DNA of 25,066 bases, from the NCBI GenBank assembly GCA_044370655.1, contig JBILVD010000005.1:1-25066 (forward strand), read 5' to 3'. How positions within the stretch are numbered: the first letter of the stretch is position 1; each line of letters begins with the position of its first letter. Source of the stretch: CAZFPN01 sp044370655 (GTDB taxonomy: Bacteria > Pseudomonadota > Alphaproteobacteria > Rickettsiales > Deianiraeaceae). The position numbers and the translations under genes were made by a program. The notes below the pieces were generated by a model, which saw only the letters and a program-made list of their open reading frames with translations, was not told the origin of the DNA and did not search any database. This document shows positions 14,919 through 22,365 of the stretch, piece by piece.

Positions 14919-15893
14919 CTAACTAAAGAAAAATTCTTCTATTTCAGGTACTATTTCATCTTTTTTATTAAGCACATTAATTTTACCTCTAAAGCTCGAA
15001 GAGTTTATAAAGCCCGCACTATACCAACCTAGATGTTTTTTTGCCAATGAAGAACCATTTTGTTCGCCATAAAAGTCTATCATTTCAAGGAAGTGAGCAA
15101 GTGCAATTTTACCTACTTCTGTCTTCGAAAGTGTTCGGGGAGTTGAGATTTTGCCTTCAAAATAATCAATTAAATCCTTTATTATCCAAGGTTTTCCATA
15201 AAGACCACGACCAACCATAAAGCCATCAGCATTGCTTAATTTTAATGCCTCACTTGCATTTTCAAAAGTTTTAATATCTCCGTTTGCAATTACGGGAATT
15301 TTGACGGAGTCTTTCACATTTTTTATAAAAGACCAATCGGCACTTCCTTCATAAAGTTGATTTCTAGTGCGTCCATGAATTACAAGCATTTGAACACCCA
15401 AATCTTCAAATGACTTCGCAAGCACTGGAGCGTTTAGGTTTTCCCTATCCCAACCCATTCTCATTTTCACCGTAACGGGAATTTTAACAGCATTTACTAT
15501 CGCTTCAACGATTTTTGATGCTAACGCAGGTTGTTTCATAAGAGCAGAACCTGCATTTCCATTGACAACTTTTTTTACAGGGCAACCGTAATTTATATCT
15601 ATAACATCCGCCCCTAAATCTTCATTTAATTTTGCTGCTTCTGCCATTACATTAGGCTCAAAACCTGCAAGTTGCACAGCAGAAACAACCCCCTTTTTCT
15701 TGACATGTCTAGCTTTTTTTAAACTTTCCTTGGTTTCAATTATCATTGCACGGCTTGCTATCATCTCGGATACACTATATTCTGCACCAAAATTATTAAT
15801 TAAATTTCTAAATGGTAAATCCGTTACCCCAGATAGTGGAGCTGGAATGATTGGAAAAAAGGAGTGTTTACCTAGGTTTATGCGTTTTATCAT
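14919..15893 (-). CDS. dusB: tRNA-dihydrouridine synthase, DusB-like
   Basis: A flavoenzyme that reduces uridine to dihydrouridine in tRNA. The TIM-barrel motifs are present: APLSGVTDLPFR at the N-terminus, VQLAGFEP, then NYGCPVKKVVNGNAGSALM with catalytic Cys104, KMRMGWD, VIHGRTRNQLYEGSADW and ANGDI / GFMVGRGLYGKPW for FMN binding. Length 324 fits DusB. In many proteobacteria dusB adjoins ntrB or fis; here it sits 2 bp after ssb and 1 bp before map, a housekeeping run. The exact Dus subgroup is by similarity of motifs only. Confidence 0.92.
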   Translation of the reverse strand: MIKRINLGKHSFFPIIPAPLSGVTDLPFRNLINNFGAEYSVSEMIASRAMIIETKESLKKARHVKKKGVVSAVQLAGFEPNVMAEAAKLNEDLGADVIDINYGCPVKKVVNGNAGSALMKQPALASKIVEAIVNAVKIPVTVKMRMGWDRENLNAPVLAKSFEDLGVQMLVIHGRTRNQLYEGSADWSFIKNVKDSVKIPVIANGDIKTFENASEALKLSNADGFMVGRGLYGKPWIIKDLIDYFEGKISTPRTLSKTEVGKIALAHFLEMIDFYGEQNGSSLAKKHLGWYSAGFINSSSFRGKINVLNKKDEIVPEIEEFFFS

Positions 15894-15895
15894 AG

Positions 15896-16318
15896 TTAGA
15901 ATGGTATATCATCATCAATTGAAGAATACGATGTATCATTTTTTTCGAAATTACCAGAAAAATTTTCGGTTTCTAAAAATTCAACAGCATCAACATTTAT
16001 TGTTGCATTTGAAAAGATGCTTTCTTGATATTCCCCATTTTTCCCCATAGCAGTGCGTTTTTCTGGCAAAAATGTAAGGCTTCCTGTAACTTTGATTTTT
16101 GCCTTTTGACTAAATCCGTCATTTATTTTTTTTATTGCATCTCCGTTTGCAAAGCAGGTGAAATTCTGACTTACATTGTCCCACGTACCATCTGGATTTT
16201 TTTTACCAGACGTTATAGAAGCACGAAACATAATGTAATTATCGGCTTTTTTAACAATTTCCCATAATGTCATTTGTTGATCCTGAATCCGGATTCTTAG
16301 CTTTAAATCATTCTTCAT
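15896..16318 (-). CDS. ssb: Single-stranded DNA-binding protein, divergent
   Basis: A 140-residue OB-fold protein. The C-terminus ends DDDIPF, the acidic tip through which SSB recruits replication and repair partners. The core (IMFRASITSGKKNPDGTW, NFTCFANGDAIKKI, KAKIKVTGSLTF) follows the SSB order of strands. The N-terminus differs from standard SSB: it has MKNDLKLRIRIQDQQMTLWE where the usual NKVILIGNLGxDPE is expected. A start at Met16 (16273) is possible. The ATG overlaps the end of the upstream YrdC-fusion gene by 11 bp. It may be the replicative SSB or a secondary, phage-like one; no other ssb lies in the window. Confidence 0.75.
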   Translation of the reverse strand: MKNDLKLRIRIQDQQMTLWEIVKKADNYIMFRASITSGKKNPDGTWDNVSQNFTCFANGDAIKKINDGFSQKAKIKVTGSLTFLPEKRTAMGKNGEYQESIFSNATINVDAVEFLETENFSGNFEKNDTSYSSIDDDIPF

Positions 16319-17522
16319 TTTTATTTAAATTGATAATATATGAATTTTTTTCTTCCCCATCTTCGAAAGATTTGACTTGTTTTCCCAGATTTTTAGAAAT
16401 CCAATTAGTTATTTTATCTATATACGAACCTTCTCGCAATATTATAATTTTATTTTTGTCAATTTTTATCACAGATGATTGCAATATTCCCCCTTTTTCT
16501 TCTAGGTTCATAATTGGAACAGTATTTGTTATTTCAGTTGAAATTTCTTTTATAGATTTTGGGGAGTTTTCTCCTGATATATTTGCGCTTGTTCCAAGCA
16601 ATGTCAGGTTATTTTCTTTTAAAAATTTAAACATTGCTGAATTTGAGGAGAGAATTCTAACTCCAACAAAGCCATTTTTTATGCAAAAAGTCGGTGCTTT
16701 TGGCGAAGGTTCTGCTACCAATGTTAGAGGAATGTCTTTTAAATCTTCTAAAAACATTTTTAATATTGGATTTGCAGAGAAAAACTCTAAAGGCAAATGG
16801 GAGTAGATTGCTAAAGGTTTTTTTGCACTTCTTTTTTTGATTGAAAATATTTTTTTTGCAGACGATATATCATTGCTTTTACAAAATATCCCTGGAATTG
16901 TGTCTGTTTGTGAGATAAAAATTTTTGTATTAAAAATTGCATATCTCAATACCTCCTCTTTTTTGGCGGAAGAAAGCCAGTAAATTTGATGTAAAATTGG
17001 TTTATCGTTTATTTTATATTTTAATAATTTATTTTGATATGGAAGCAGGAATATCTCGGCATTCATTTGAAAAATCAAGTTTTTTAAAGCCTCACCTTCA
17101 TTTCCAAGTTTTTTCATAATTAAAAAATTATGCAATGCAATAATGGAGTTTAGGCTAAAATATCTTATTATTTTTGATATACTTTCTTCGTTAAAATCAT
17201 TTAGTTTTGTTATTGTTTCAATCTTTTCTTCGCTAATTTTCATCATTTCAAGCCTTCCTTGAGTGAAGTTATATCCAAAAGCGATTATAGAGGCACCAAA
17301 TATACTGGCAAAAACTGGAGCAGATAGTATTTCTGGAGTTATTCTATATCCGCTTGATAAGAAACCTGACACAAAAGCAAAAATAAACAAAAAGATTAAA
17401 AAAATTACACAATACCATACCTTTATTTTATGAGGTCTTTTAAGCTGGATTATCAAACTTAAGCTTAAAAGCGGTTGTAAAGTTTGCTTAAATTCTCTAA
17501 CTAAATCACTCATTTTTTGCAA
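16308..17522 (-). CDS. Membrane-anchored YrdC/Sua5-domain fusion protein
   Basis: A 404-residue protein with two parts. Residues 1 to ~190 contain two predicted membrane helices (about 36-57 and 66-85) and a helical region I do not recognise. Residues ~190-375 form a YrdC domain: FISQTDTIPGIF (the PTDTxYG site), KKRSAKKPL (the K-x-R...KPL ATP/threonine site), GVRIL, GTSANISGE and SSVI...ILREG. YrdC/TsaC enzymes make threonylcarbamoyl-AMP from threonine, bicarbonate and ATP for the t6A37 modification of ANN-reading tRNAs. Ordinary TsaC is ~190 residues and soluble, so the membrane extension is unusual. It heads the run ssb-dusB-map and is divergent from atpB. Whether it is the main t6A enzyme cannot be told from here. 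Confidence 0.8.
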   Translation of the reverse strand: MQKMSDLVREFKQTLQPLLSLSLIIQLKRPHKIKVWYCVIFLIFLFIFAFVSGFLSSGYRITPEILSAPVFASIFGASIIAFGYNFTQGRLEMMKISEEKIETITKLNDFNEESISKIIRYFSLNSIIALHNFLIMKKLGNEGEALKNLIFQMNAEIFLLPYQNKLLKYKINDKPILHQIYWLSSAKKEEVLRYAIFNTKIFISQTDTIPGIFCKSNDISSAKKIFSIKKRSAKKPLAIYSHLPLEFFSANPILKMFLEDLKDIPLTLVAEPSPKAPTFCIKNGFVGVRILSSNSAMFKFLKENNLTLLGTSANISGENSPKSIKEISTEITNTVPIMNLEEKGGILQSSVIKIDKNKIIILREGSYIDKITNWISKNLGKQVKSFEDGEEKNSYIINLNKNEE

Positions 17523-17604
17523 TAAAAAACTCTTATTATAAAATAATCTAAAAATAATTATTTAATTTGCAAGAGATTTTTTAAATTTTTTTTTAAATTT
17601 TTAC

Positions 17605-17633
17605 TTGCTTTTTAAAAAATTCCCTTTTATGAC
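17605..17633 (+). promoter_or_regulatory. Putative promoter of atpB
   Basis: TTGCTT (17605-17610), a 17-bp spacer, TATGAC (17628-17633), 26 bp before the atpB ATG. Confidence 0.5.
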
Positions 17634-17659
17634 AATTTTGTATTTAATAAATTATTATT

Positions 17660-18391
17660 ATGGCAAGTCCGCTTGACCAATTTAAATTAAAAACTGTATT
17701 AGAAATCAAGCCTTTTGGGCTTGATTTAAGTATTACAAACTCTACAATTATGATGTTTGGAATCGTCGCTTTCTTGATAATTTTTTTAACCATTTTAGTG
17801 CGTAGATTAGAGGTTAAACCTTCTAAAAAACAAGTTGTTGCTGAAGGTTTTTTCAACTTTATAACAGGTATGATTTCAAACAATGTTAGTTATCAGGCAA
17901 AAATGCGTCTTTTCCCTTTGGTATTCTCCATTTTTATGTTTATATTATTTTCAAATGTATTCGGCGTAATTCCTTACACGTTCACTATCACAAGCCATAT
18001 TTCAATTACTCTTGCCGTTGCTATGATTGTTTTTATCATAATCGTTGCTGTTGGCATTAAGAGAAAAGGTTTTTTTGGATATTTTCATAGCTTTGTTCCT
18101 AGTGGAGTTCCTATTGTAATTGCTCCACTAATTTTTGTAATTGAATTTATAACTTATTTAATGAGACCTTTTACACTTGCCTTAAGGCTTGCAGCAAATA
18201 TGATTGCAGGGCATACAATGCTTAAAGTGATTGCAGGCTTCGTTGGGGCGATGGGTGTTTTTGGAATTGTTCCTATTTTATTCATCTCCATTTTAACTGG
18301 TTTTGAATTCTTCGTAGCATGTTTGCAGGCCTATATTTTCTCTATGTTAACCTGTATTTACCTTAACGAAGCACTATCAACAGAGCACTAA
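17660..18391 (+). CDS. atpB: F1Fo ATP synthase subunit a
   Basis: Subunit a forms the proton half-channels next to the c-ring in the inner membrane. The 243 residues contain five to six hydrophobic helices. The key motif is FTLALRLAANMIAGHTMLKV with the essential Arg at 176, followed by the last long helix ending IYLNEALSTEH. Other conserved parts are LFPLVFSIFMFILFSN and FGVIPYTF. The length is typical of alphaproteobacteria. The usual next genes atpE and atpF (subunits c and b) are not present; a ribH-like gene follows after 12 bp instead, so the Fo operon is split. Confidence 0.97.
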   Translation: MASPLDQFKLKTVLEIKPFGLDLSITNSTIMMFGIVAFLIIFLTILVRRLEVKPSKKQVVAEGFFNFITGMISNNVSYQAKMRLFPLVFSIFMFILFSNVFGVIPYTFTITSHISITLAVAMIVFIIIVAVGIKRKGFFGYFHSFVPSGVPIVIAPLIFVIEFITYLMRPFTLALRLAANMIAGHTMLKVIAGFVGAMGVFGIVPILFISILTGFEFFVACLQAYIFSMLTCIYLNEALSTEH

Positions 18392-18403
18392 TCCATAAAT
18401 ACT

Positions 18404-19081
18404 ATGCCATTTTTTACTGATACAGCAATTAAACCCCTAAACTTACTTTTTTGTATTTCAACTTTTTATAAAGAAAAAACAAAAGAGATGTTTGCCAATT
18501 CTCTAAATTCTCTTTTTGAAAGCCATCTAAAAACTTTTAATCCTTCTAAAGTTTCCATCGTTGAATTTTCGGAAGGATTTGTAAGTATATTTTTAGGAAA
18601 TGCTAAAGAAATGCTTAAAAAAGACTCTCATCAAATTCAAGTTGTTTCTGTTGCGGAATTGCCTAAAATCATCTCTAATATAGCACTTGATAAGAGATTC
18701 TCCTTCTTTTCTCTAAAGGATTTACAAAATAATGAAATTTTGAAATTTGCTTCTATATCCGTTAACGGCAGTCTTGAAATTCCTCAAGTTGCATCATTTT
18801 TTTTAAATAAACATAAAGATATTGATGGCGTTATAGCTCTTGGGATAATAAAAAAAGGAGCGACGGATCATAACCACTACGTTGCTACGGAATGCATGAG
18901 AGGAATTGGAAAAGTATCTTTAAAATATTCAATTCCTTTTGCAAATGGAATAATAACTGCAGATACAGATAAATTAATAGAAGATAGAATATCAGCAAGC
19001 GGTCAAAACATCGGTAAAGCCACAGTTCAAACCTGCCTTGATATTATATTCTTAAAACGAAAAATGGAAACAATTTTTTAA
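18404..19081 (+). CDS. 6,7-dimethyl-8-ribityllumazine synthase-like protein with internal insertion
   Basis: Lumazine synthase (RibH) performs the penultimate step of riboflavin synthesis. The C-terminal ~105 residues fit the family: NGSLEIPQVA (the GAFEIP site, 121-130), DGVIALGIIKKGATDHNHYV (the G-x-VI-x-G-x-T-x-H loop, catalytic His likely 156), IPFANGIITADT and the helix with Arg175. An N-terminal LLFCISTFYKEKTKEMF may be strand 1 and helix 1. Between them lie about 60-70 residues more than usual, giving 225 residues in place of ~155. The insert (about 45-115) resembles nothing I know. It begins 12 bp after atpB and ends 6 bp before the CADD-like gene. The active-site loop suggests a functional enzyme, but a changed assembly or role is possible. 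Confidence 0.72.
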   Translation: MPFFTDTAIKPLNLLFCISTFYKEKTKEMFANSLNSLFESHLKTFNPSKVSIVEFSEGFVSIFLGNAKEMLKKDSHQIQVVSVAELPKIISNIALDKRFSFFSLKDLQNNEILKFASISVNGSLEIPQVASFFLNKHKDIDGVIALGIIKKGATDHNHYVATECMRGIGKVSLKYSIPFANGIITADTDKLIEDRISASGQNIGKATVQTCLDIIFLKRKMETIF

Positions 19082-19087
19082 CACAAT

Positions 19088-19753
19088 ATGTCTTTTGCTT
19101 TAGAACTTAAAAACGAACTTTTAAAATATAATTTACTAAATCATCCATTTTATCAAATGTGGAATGAAGGTAAAATATCAATCTCAACTCTTCAAGAATA
19201 CTCTAAGCAGTATATGTTTCAAGTAAAAGCCTTACCAACATATATTAGCGCTACTCATTCAATTACCGAAGATACCGACATGCGTAAAATTTTAACAGAG
19301 AATTTAGCTGATGAAGAAATTAATGGAGAGGATCACGTTTCCCTTTGGGTTGATTTCGCTAGAGGTCTTGGGGTTTCTGAGGAAGAAATTAAAACCGCTC
19401 ACAAATCCCATTCTATTCAAAATTTAATTACAATTTGCAAAGAGCATGCCTCTAAGTCGTCCGCTTCTGGTTTTGGCGTTTTATATGCACAAGAACACAA
19501 TTATGCAAACATCGCAACAACTAAAAAAGAAGGTCTTGAGAAACATTTTGGAATGTCTTTCCAAAAAGAAGCAACTAAATTCTTTACAGTTCATGAGAAA
19601 GCAGATGTTTGGCATGCAGAACAAGTTGAAAAGCTACTAAATAAACTGACTCTAGATGAACAAAAACAAGCACTTGAATCTGGAGTTGCAGTTATGAAAG
19701 CGTTGAACGGATTTTTAGATGAGATGCTCGCTCTTGAAAAAGCTTCTTGCTAG
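19088..19753 (+). CDS. CADD-like TenA/PqqC-fold protein, possible self-sacrificing pABA synthase
   Basis: This 221-residue all-helical protein is strongly similar in pattern to the Chlamydia CADD protein, which makes p-aminobenzoate for folate using its own tyrosine and a di-metal site. The metal-ligand pattern is intact: Glu76 and His83 (DEEINGEDH), Glu136 (YAQEHNYA), His169, Asp173 and His176 (HEKADVWHA). Tyr22 in HPFYQMW corresponds to the sacrificial tyrosine, and Lys146/147 to the lysine implicated in amination. These correspondences rest on my recall of CADD numbering. It follows the ribH-like gene by 6 bp and ends over the truA stop. TenA (thiaminase II) is the alternative, but the CADD-specific residues argue against it. 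Confidence 0.8.
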   Translation: MSFALELKNELLKYNLLNHPFYQMWNEGKISISTLQEYSKQYMFQVKALPTYISATHSITEDTDMRKILTENLADEEINGEDHVSLWVDFARGLGVSEEEIKTAHKSHSIQNLITICKEHASKSSASGFGVLYAQEHNYANIATTKKEGLEKHFGMSFQKEATKFFTVHEKADVWHAEQVEKLLNKLTLDEQKQALESGVAVMKALNGFLDEMLALEKASC

Positions 19754-20502
19754 TATTCGCCACGCAAAAAATATAAGCCTTGAGGAGGTGCAAATTGAAA
19801 AAACCTTGCAAAAGTTGGAGTTTTTAAGGAATTTCTAATGAAATCTTCTCCAAACTTACCTCTTGCACAATCTACGCTTGCACCAACTATACCCCTCACC
19901 ATCTGATGCAAAAATGACTGTCCCCCGATTTCCACTTCAATTATATCTTCATTTCCAAGGTTCAATTTTGTGAAATCAACAGTTCTTACTGGATTTTTAT
20001 GGTTATTATCAATTACTCTAAAGTCTTCAAAATTATGCATACCTTCAAAAATTTTTAAGATTTGAGCTAGATTTTCAAGGTTAATTTTGTAAGGAATAAG
20101 CCAAACTCTATCTTTATAAATTGCACTTTTAAAACTACGATTGAGTATTTTATACTTATAGACACGCTGTTTGCAGGAATATCTAGCGTGAAAATCTATA
20201 TCCACTATCTCAGAGAAAATAGCGGAGATACCTTCCCCTCTTAAATTATAGTTTAAACCTAATGCCAATTTTCCTTTTGGAAATTCAAACTCAAAATCAG
20301 TTTTGACATTAAAAATCTGACCCAAAGCATGCACGCCAGCGTCCGTTCTACCGCAAAAATTCAATTCTTTCACTCTATTATTTAATAGATTTAAAAGTGC
20401 TTTTTTTACCACATCTTCAATTGTTCTCTCCCCACTTTTTTGAGATTGCAAACCACTATAATATGTGCCATCATATTCTAAAATTACCTTGTAATTCCTC
20501 AT
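19750..20502 (-). CDS. truA: tRNA pseudouridine(38-40) synthase
   Basis: It makes pseudouridine at positions 38-40 of the tRNA anticodon arm. The catalytic motif is NFCGRTDAGVHALGQ with Asp54. Other TruA features are YDGTYYSGLQSQ near the N-terminus, FHARYSCKQRVYKYKI, and QSFLHQMVRGIVGA toward the end. Length 250 is normal. It is last in the minus-strand run of four genes, its ATG overlapping the oxidoreductase stop (ATGA, 20499-20502). It overlaps the convergent CADD-like gene by 4 bp. Confidence 0.96.
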   Translation of the reverse strand: MRNYKVILEYDGTYYSGLQSQKSGERTIEDVVKKALLNLLNNRVKELNFCGRTDAGVHALGQIFNVKTDFEFEFPKGKLALGLNYNLRGEGISAIFSEIVDIDFHARYSCKQRVYKYKILNRSFKSAIYKDRVWLIPYKINLENLAQILKIFEGMHNFEDFRVIDNNHKNPVRTVDFTKLNLGNEDIIEVEIGGQSFLHQMVRGIVGASVDCARGKFGEDFIRNSLKTPTFARFFQFAPPQGLYFLRGEY

Positions 20503-21458
20503 AAAATTAACACTTTTTGACCAAAGGAAACACCGTTTTTTATATCTTTAAATGCCTGTTCTGCATTTTCAAATTTATAAGATGTGATTTTTGGCTTTAC
20601 AACATTTGCTTGAATGCTTTTGAAGTATGCAAGAGATGTAGTTACTAGGTTTGCATAGTCTTCAATGAAGTTGCTCATTGAAATACCTGTCGCTGTAATG
20701 GATTTTTCTCTTTGCAATTCTAAGTTAAATTTCTTTGACTCTCCAGTTATCTTTCCAAACGAAAGGAAGAAACCACGAGTTTTGAGTATTTTGAATGCAA
20801 AATCTTCTACATCTTTCCCTAGGCAGTCAAAAAAGAAATCTGCTCCTTTGCCTTGGGTTATTTCCATTACTGCCTCTATAACATTTTCTTTTTTGTAGTT
20901 TACGATGTGCTTAGCTCCGTTTGAGGCTATAAATTCTTTTTTTGAATTTGAGGAGGTTAGGGCTATAAGATTAAAACCTGCCCTAGTTGCAATTTGCGTA
21001 ATAATTGAGCCAACTCCTCCGCTCGCGCCTGTTAAAACTATTGATGATGGAGGTTTTATAATGAAGACTTTACACAGCAGTGTGTAGGCGATGAGACCTT
21101 TTAATAATGTTGCTCCTTGTGTTATTTCACAGTATTTTGGGACTGGGATTAAGTAATTTTCTTGAATTGAGCGGTATTTTACAAATGCTCCAGGGTTGTA
21201 AGTTGCATAACATAGCCTATCTCCCTCTTTAAAATTTTTAATACCATCTCGTGAGGAAGCAACCACAACTCCGCTTGCTTCAATTCCAAAAATTCCGTAT
21301 TTATTAGGGTTTTTAACTCTTCCATCTAGAACTTTTATATCATCATAATTCAACCCCAATGCTTGATGTTCTAGTATTACTGAACGAGATTGTAATGTTG
21401 GACTTGAGAAGTTTTTATAGGAAATTCCACTGCCTTCCGTTGTAATTGCACTATTCAT
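20499..21458 (-). CDS. Zinc-free NADPH:quinone oxidoreductase-like (MDR family)
   Basis: A 319-residue medium-chain dehydrogenase/reductase. The N-terminal GroES-like part (LGLNYDDIKVLDGR, FGIEASGVVV, GDRLCY) lacks the zinc-binding cysteines of alcohol dehydrogenases. The nucleotide-binding part has LTGASGGVGSIITQIA and GKGADFFFDCLG, pointing to the QOR/quinone reductase group that uses NADPH. Substrate uncertain. It starts 8 bp inside the end of the TauE gene and its stop overlaps truA. No regulatory site of its own is seen. Confidence 0.85.
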   Translation of the reverse strand: MNSAITTEGSGISYKNFSSPTLQSRSVILEHQALGLNYDDIKVLDGRVKNPNKYGIFGIEASGVVVASSRDGIKNFKEGDRLCYATYNPGAFVKYRSIQENYLIPVPKYCEITQGATLLKGLIAYTLLCKVFIIKPPSSIVLTGASGGVGSIITQIATRAGFNLIALTSSNSKKEFIASNGAKHIVNYKKENVIEAVMEITQGKGADFFFDCLGKDVEDFAFKILKTRGFFLSFGKITGESKKFNLELQREKSITATGISMSNFIEDYANLVTTSLAYFKSIQANVVKPKITSYKFENAEQAFKDIKNGVSFGQKVLIL

Positions 21459-22365
21459 AGTATTCTTCTATTAGGATTTTATTGTCTTTTGAAGAAAAAA
21501 CTAGATTTGCTCCAAACTTTACGGCAACACTCAAAGTCAAAATTCCTAAAAGTAGGTTTATTACCTTTCTCTTACCTATTTTTAAAGATATGATTGAACT
21601 GATTTGAGACCCAACAGCGGAGCCAATAATAAGCAACGTGCCAAGCAAAACATCCAAAAGACCTGTCTTAAAAATATGAAACATAACCACAAGTGTTGTA
21701 ATTATGAGTATTTGAAGTAGAGATGTTCCAATTGCTATATCGTTTTTTACATCCATAAGCGAGACCATAGCAGGAACTAAGATAAACCCTCCGCCAACGC
21801 CCATCATCACAACTAATACACCTGTAAATATGCCAAGAAATATTGGAATTAATGCAGAACATTCAACACCTGCGGTTTTGAAATGCATATTGAATAGAGT
21901 GAGTTTTCTTTTGCTTTTTTGCCTAGGTTCGTTGTTGCTAGAGAAATAAGTTCTAAAACTTACAAAACTAACAAAAGACATAAGGCAAATGTAAAATAAA
22001 GATATTACTAAATCAATGTTTCCAACTTTGGAGAATGTTTCAAATATAATTGAGCCAATGTAAGAGCCGATAAAGCCCGATCCAGCAAGTATAAAACCTA
22101 ATTTAAAGTCTACCTTTTTAGGCTTTATTCGTGGAAGAATGCTTGAAAAACTTGTGCCAACAATTTGATGAGCAGATGTAGCGACAGCAACTGAGGGAGA
22201 AACCCCAACTGCGGTTAAAAGTGGAGTTGAAATAAAACCACCTCCAATGCCCAATAACCCAGACATAATGCCCGATATGAAACCAATTCCAAGTATTATT
22301 AAAGCACTAATTTGAACTTCAGCAACAGGAAAGTATAAGGCAAAAAGTTTAGTCATCATCTTCAT
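21451..22365 (-). CDS. TauE/SafE-family membrane permease
   Basis: A 304-residue inner-membrane protein with about eight hydrophobic helices. It has the two-fold repeat of the TauE/SafE (DUF81) family: GLLGIGGGFISTPLL in the first half and VVMMGVGGGFILVPAM in the second. Members are thought to export sulfite, sulfoacetate or related organosulfur anions, but the actual substrate of most is unknown. The gene overlaps the CorC-like gene by 17 bp. Several nearby Met codons (M1, M3, M4) leave the exact start open. Confidence 0.88.
   Translation of the reverse strand: MKMMTKLFALYFPVAEVQISALIILGIGFISGIMSGLLGIGGGFISTPLLTAVGVSPSVAVATSAHQIVGTSFSSILPRIKPKKVDFKLGFILAGSGFIGSYIGSIIFETFSKVGNIDLVISLFYICLMSFVSFVSFRTYFSSNNEPRQKSKRKLTLFNMHFKTAGVECSALIPIFLGIFTGVLVVMMGVGGGFILVPAMVSLMDVKNDIAIGTSLLQILIITTLVVMFHIFKTGLLDVLLGTLLIIGSAVGSQISSIISLKIGKRKVINLLLGILTLSVAVKFGANLVFSSKDNKILIEEYYE

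Noticed and set aside
16267..16806. A 179-codon plus-strand frame
   Set aside because: It lies antisense to the YrdC fusion gene, whose motifs are clear. The plus-strand translation shows no family pattern.
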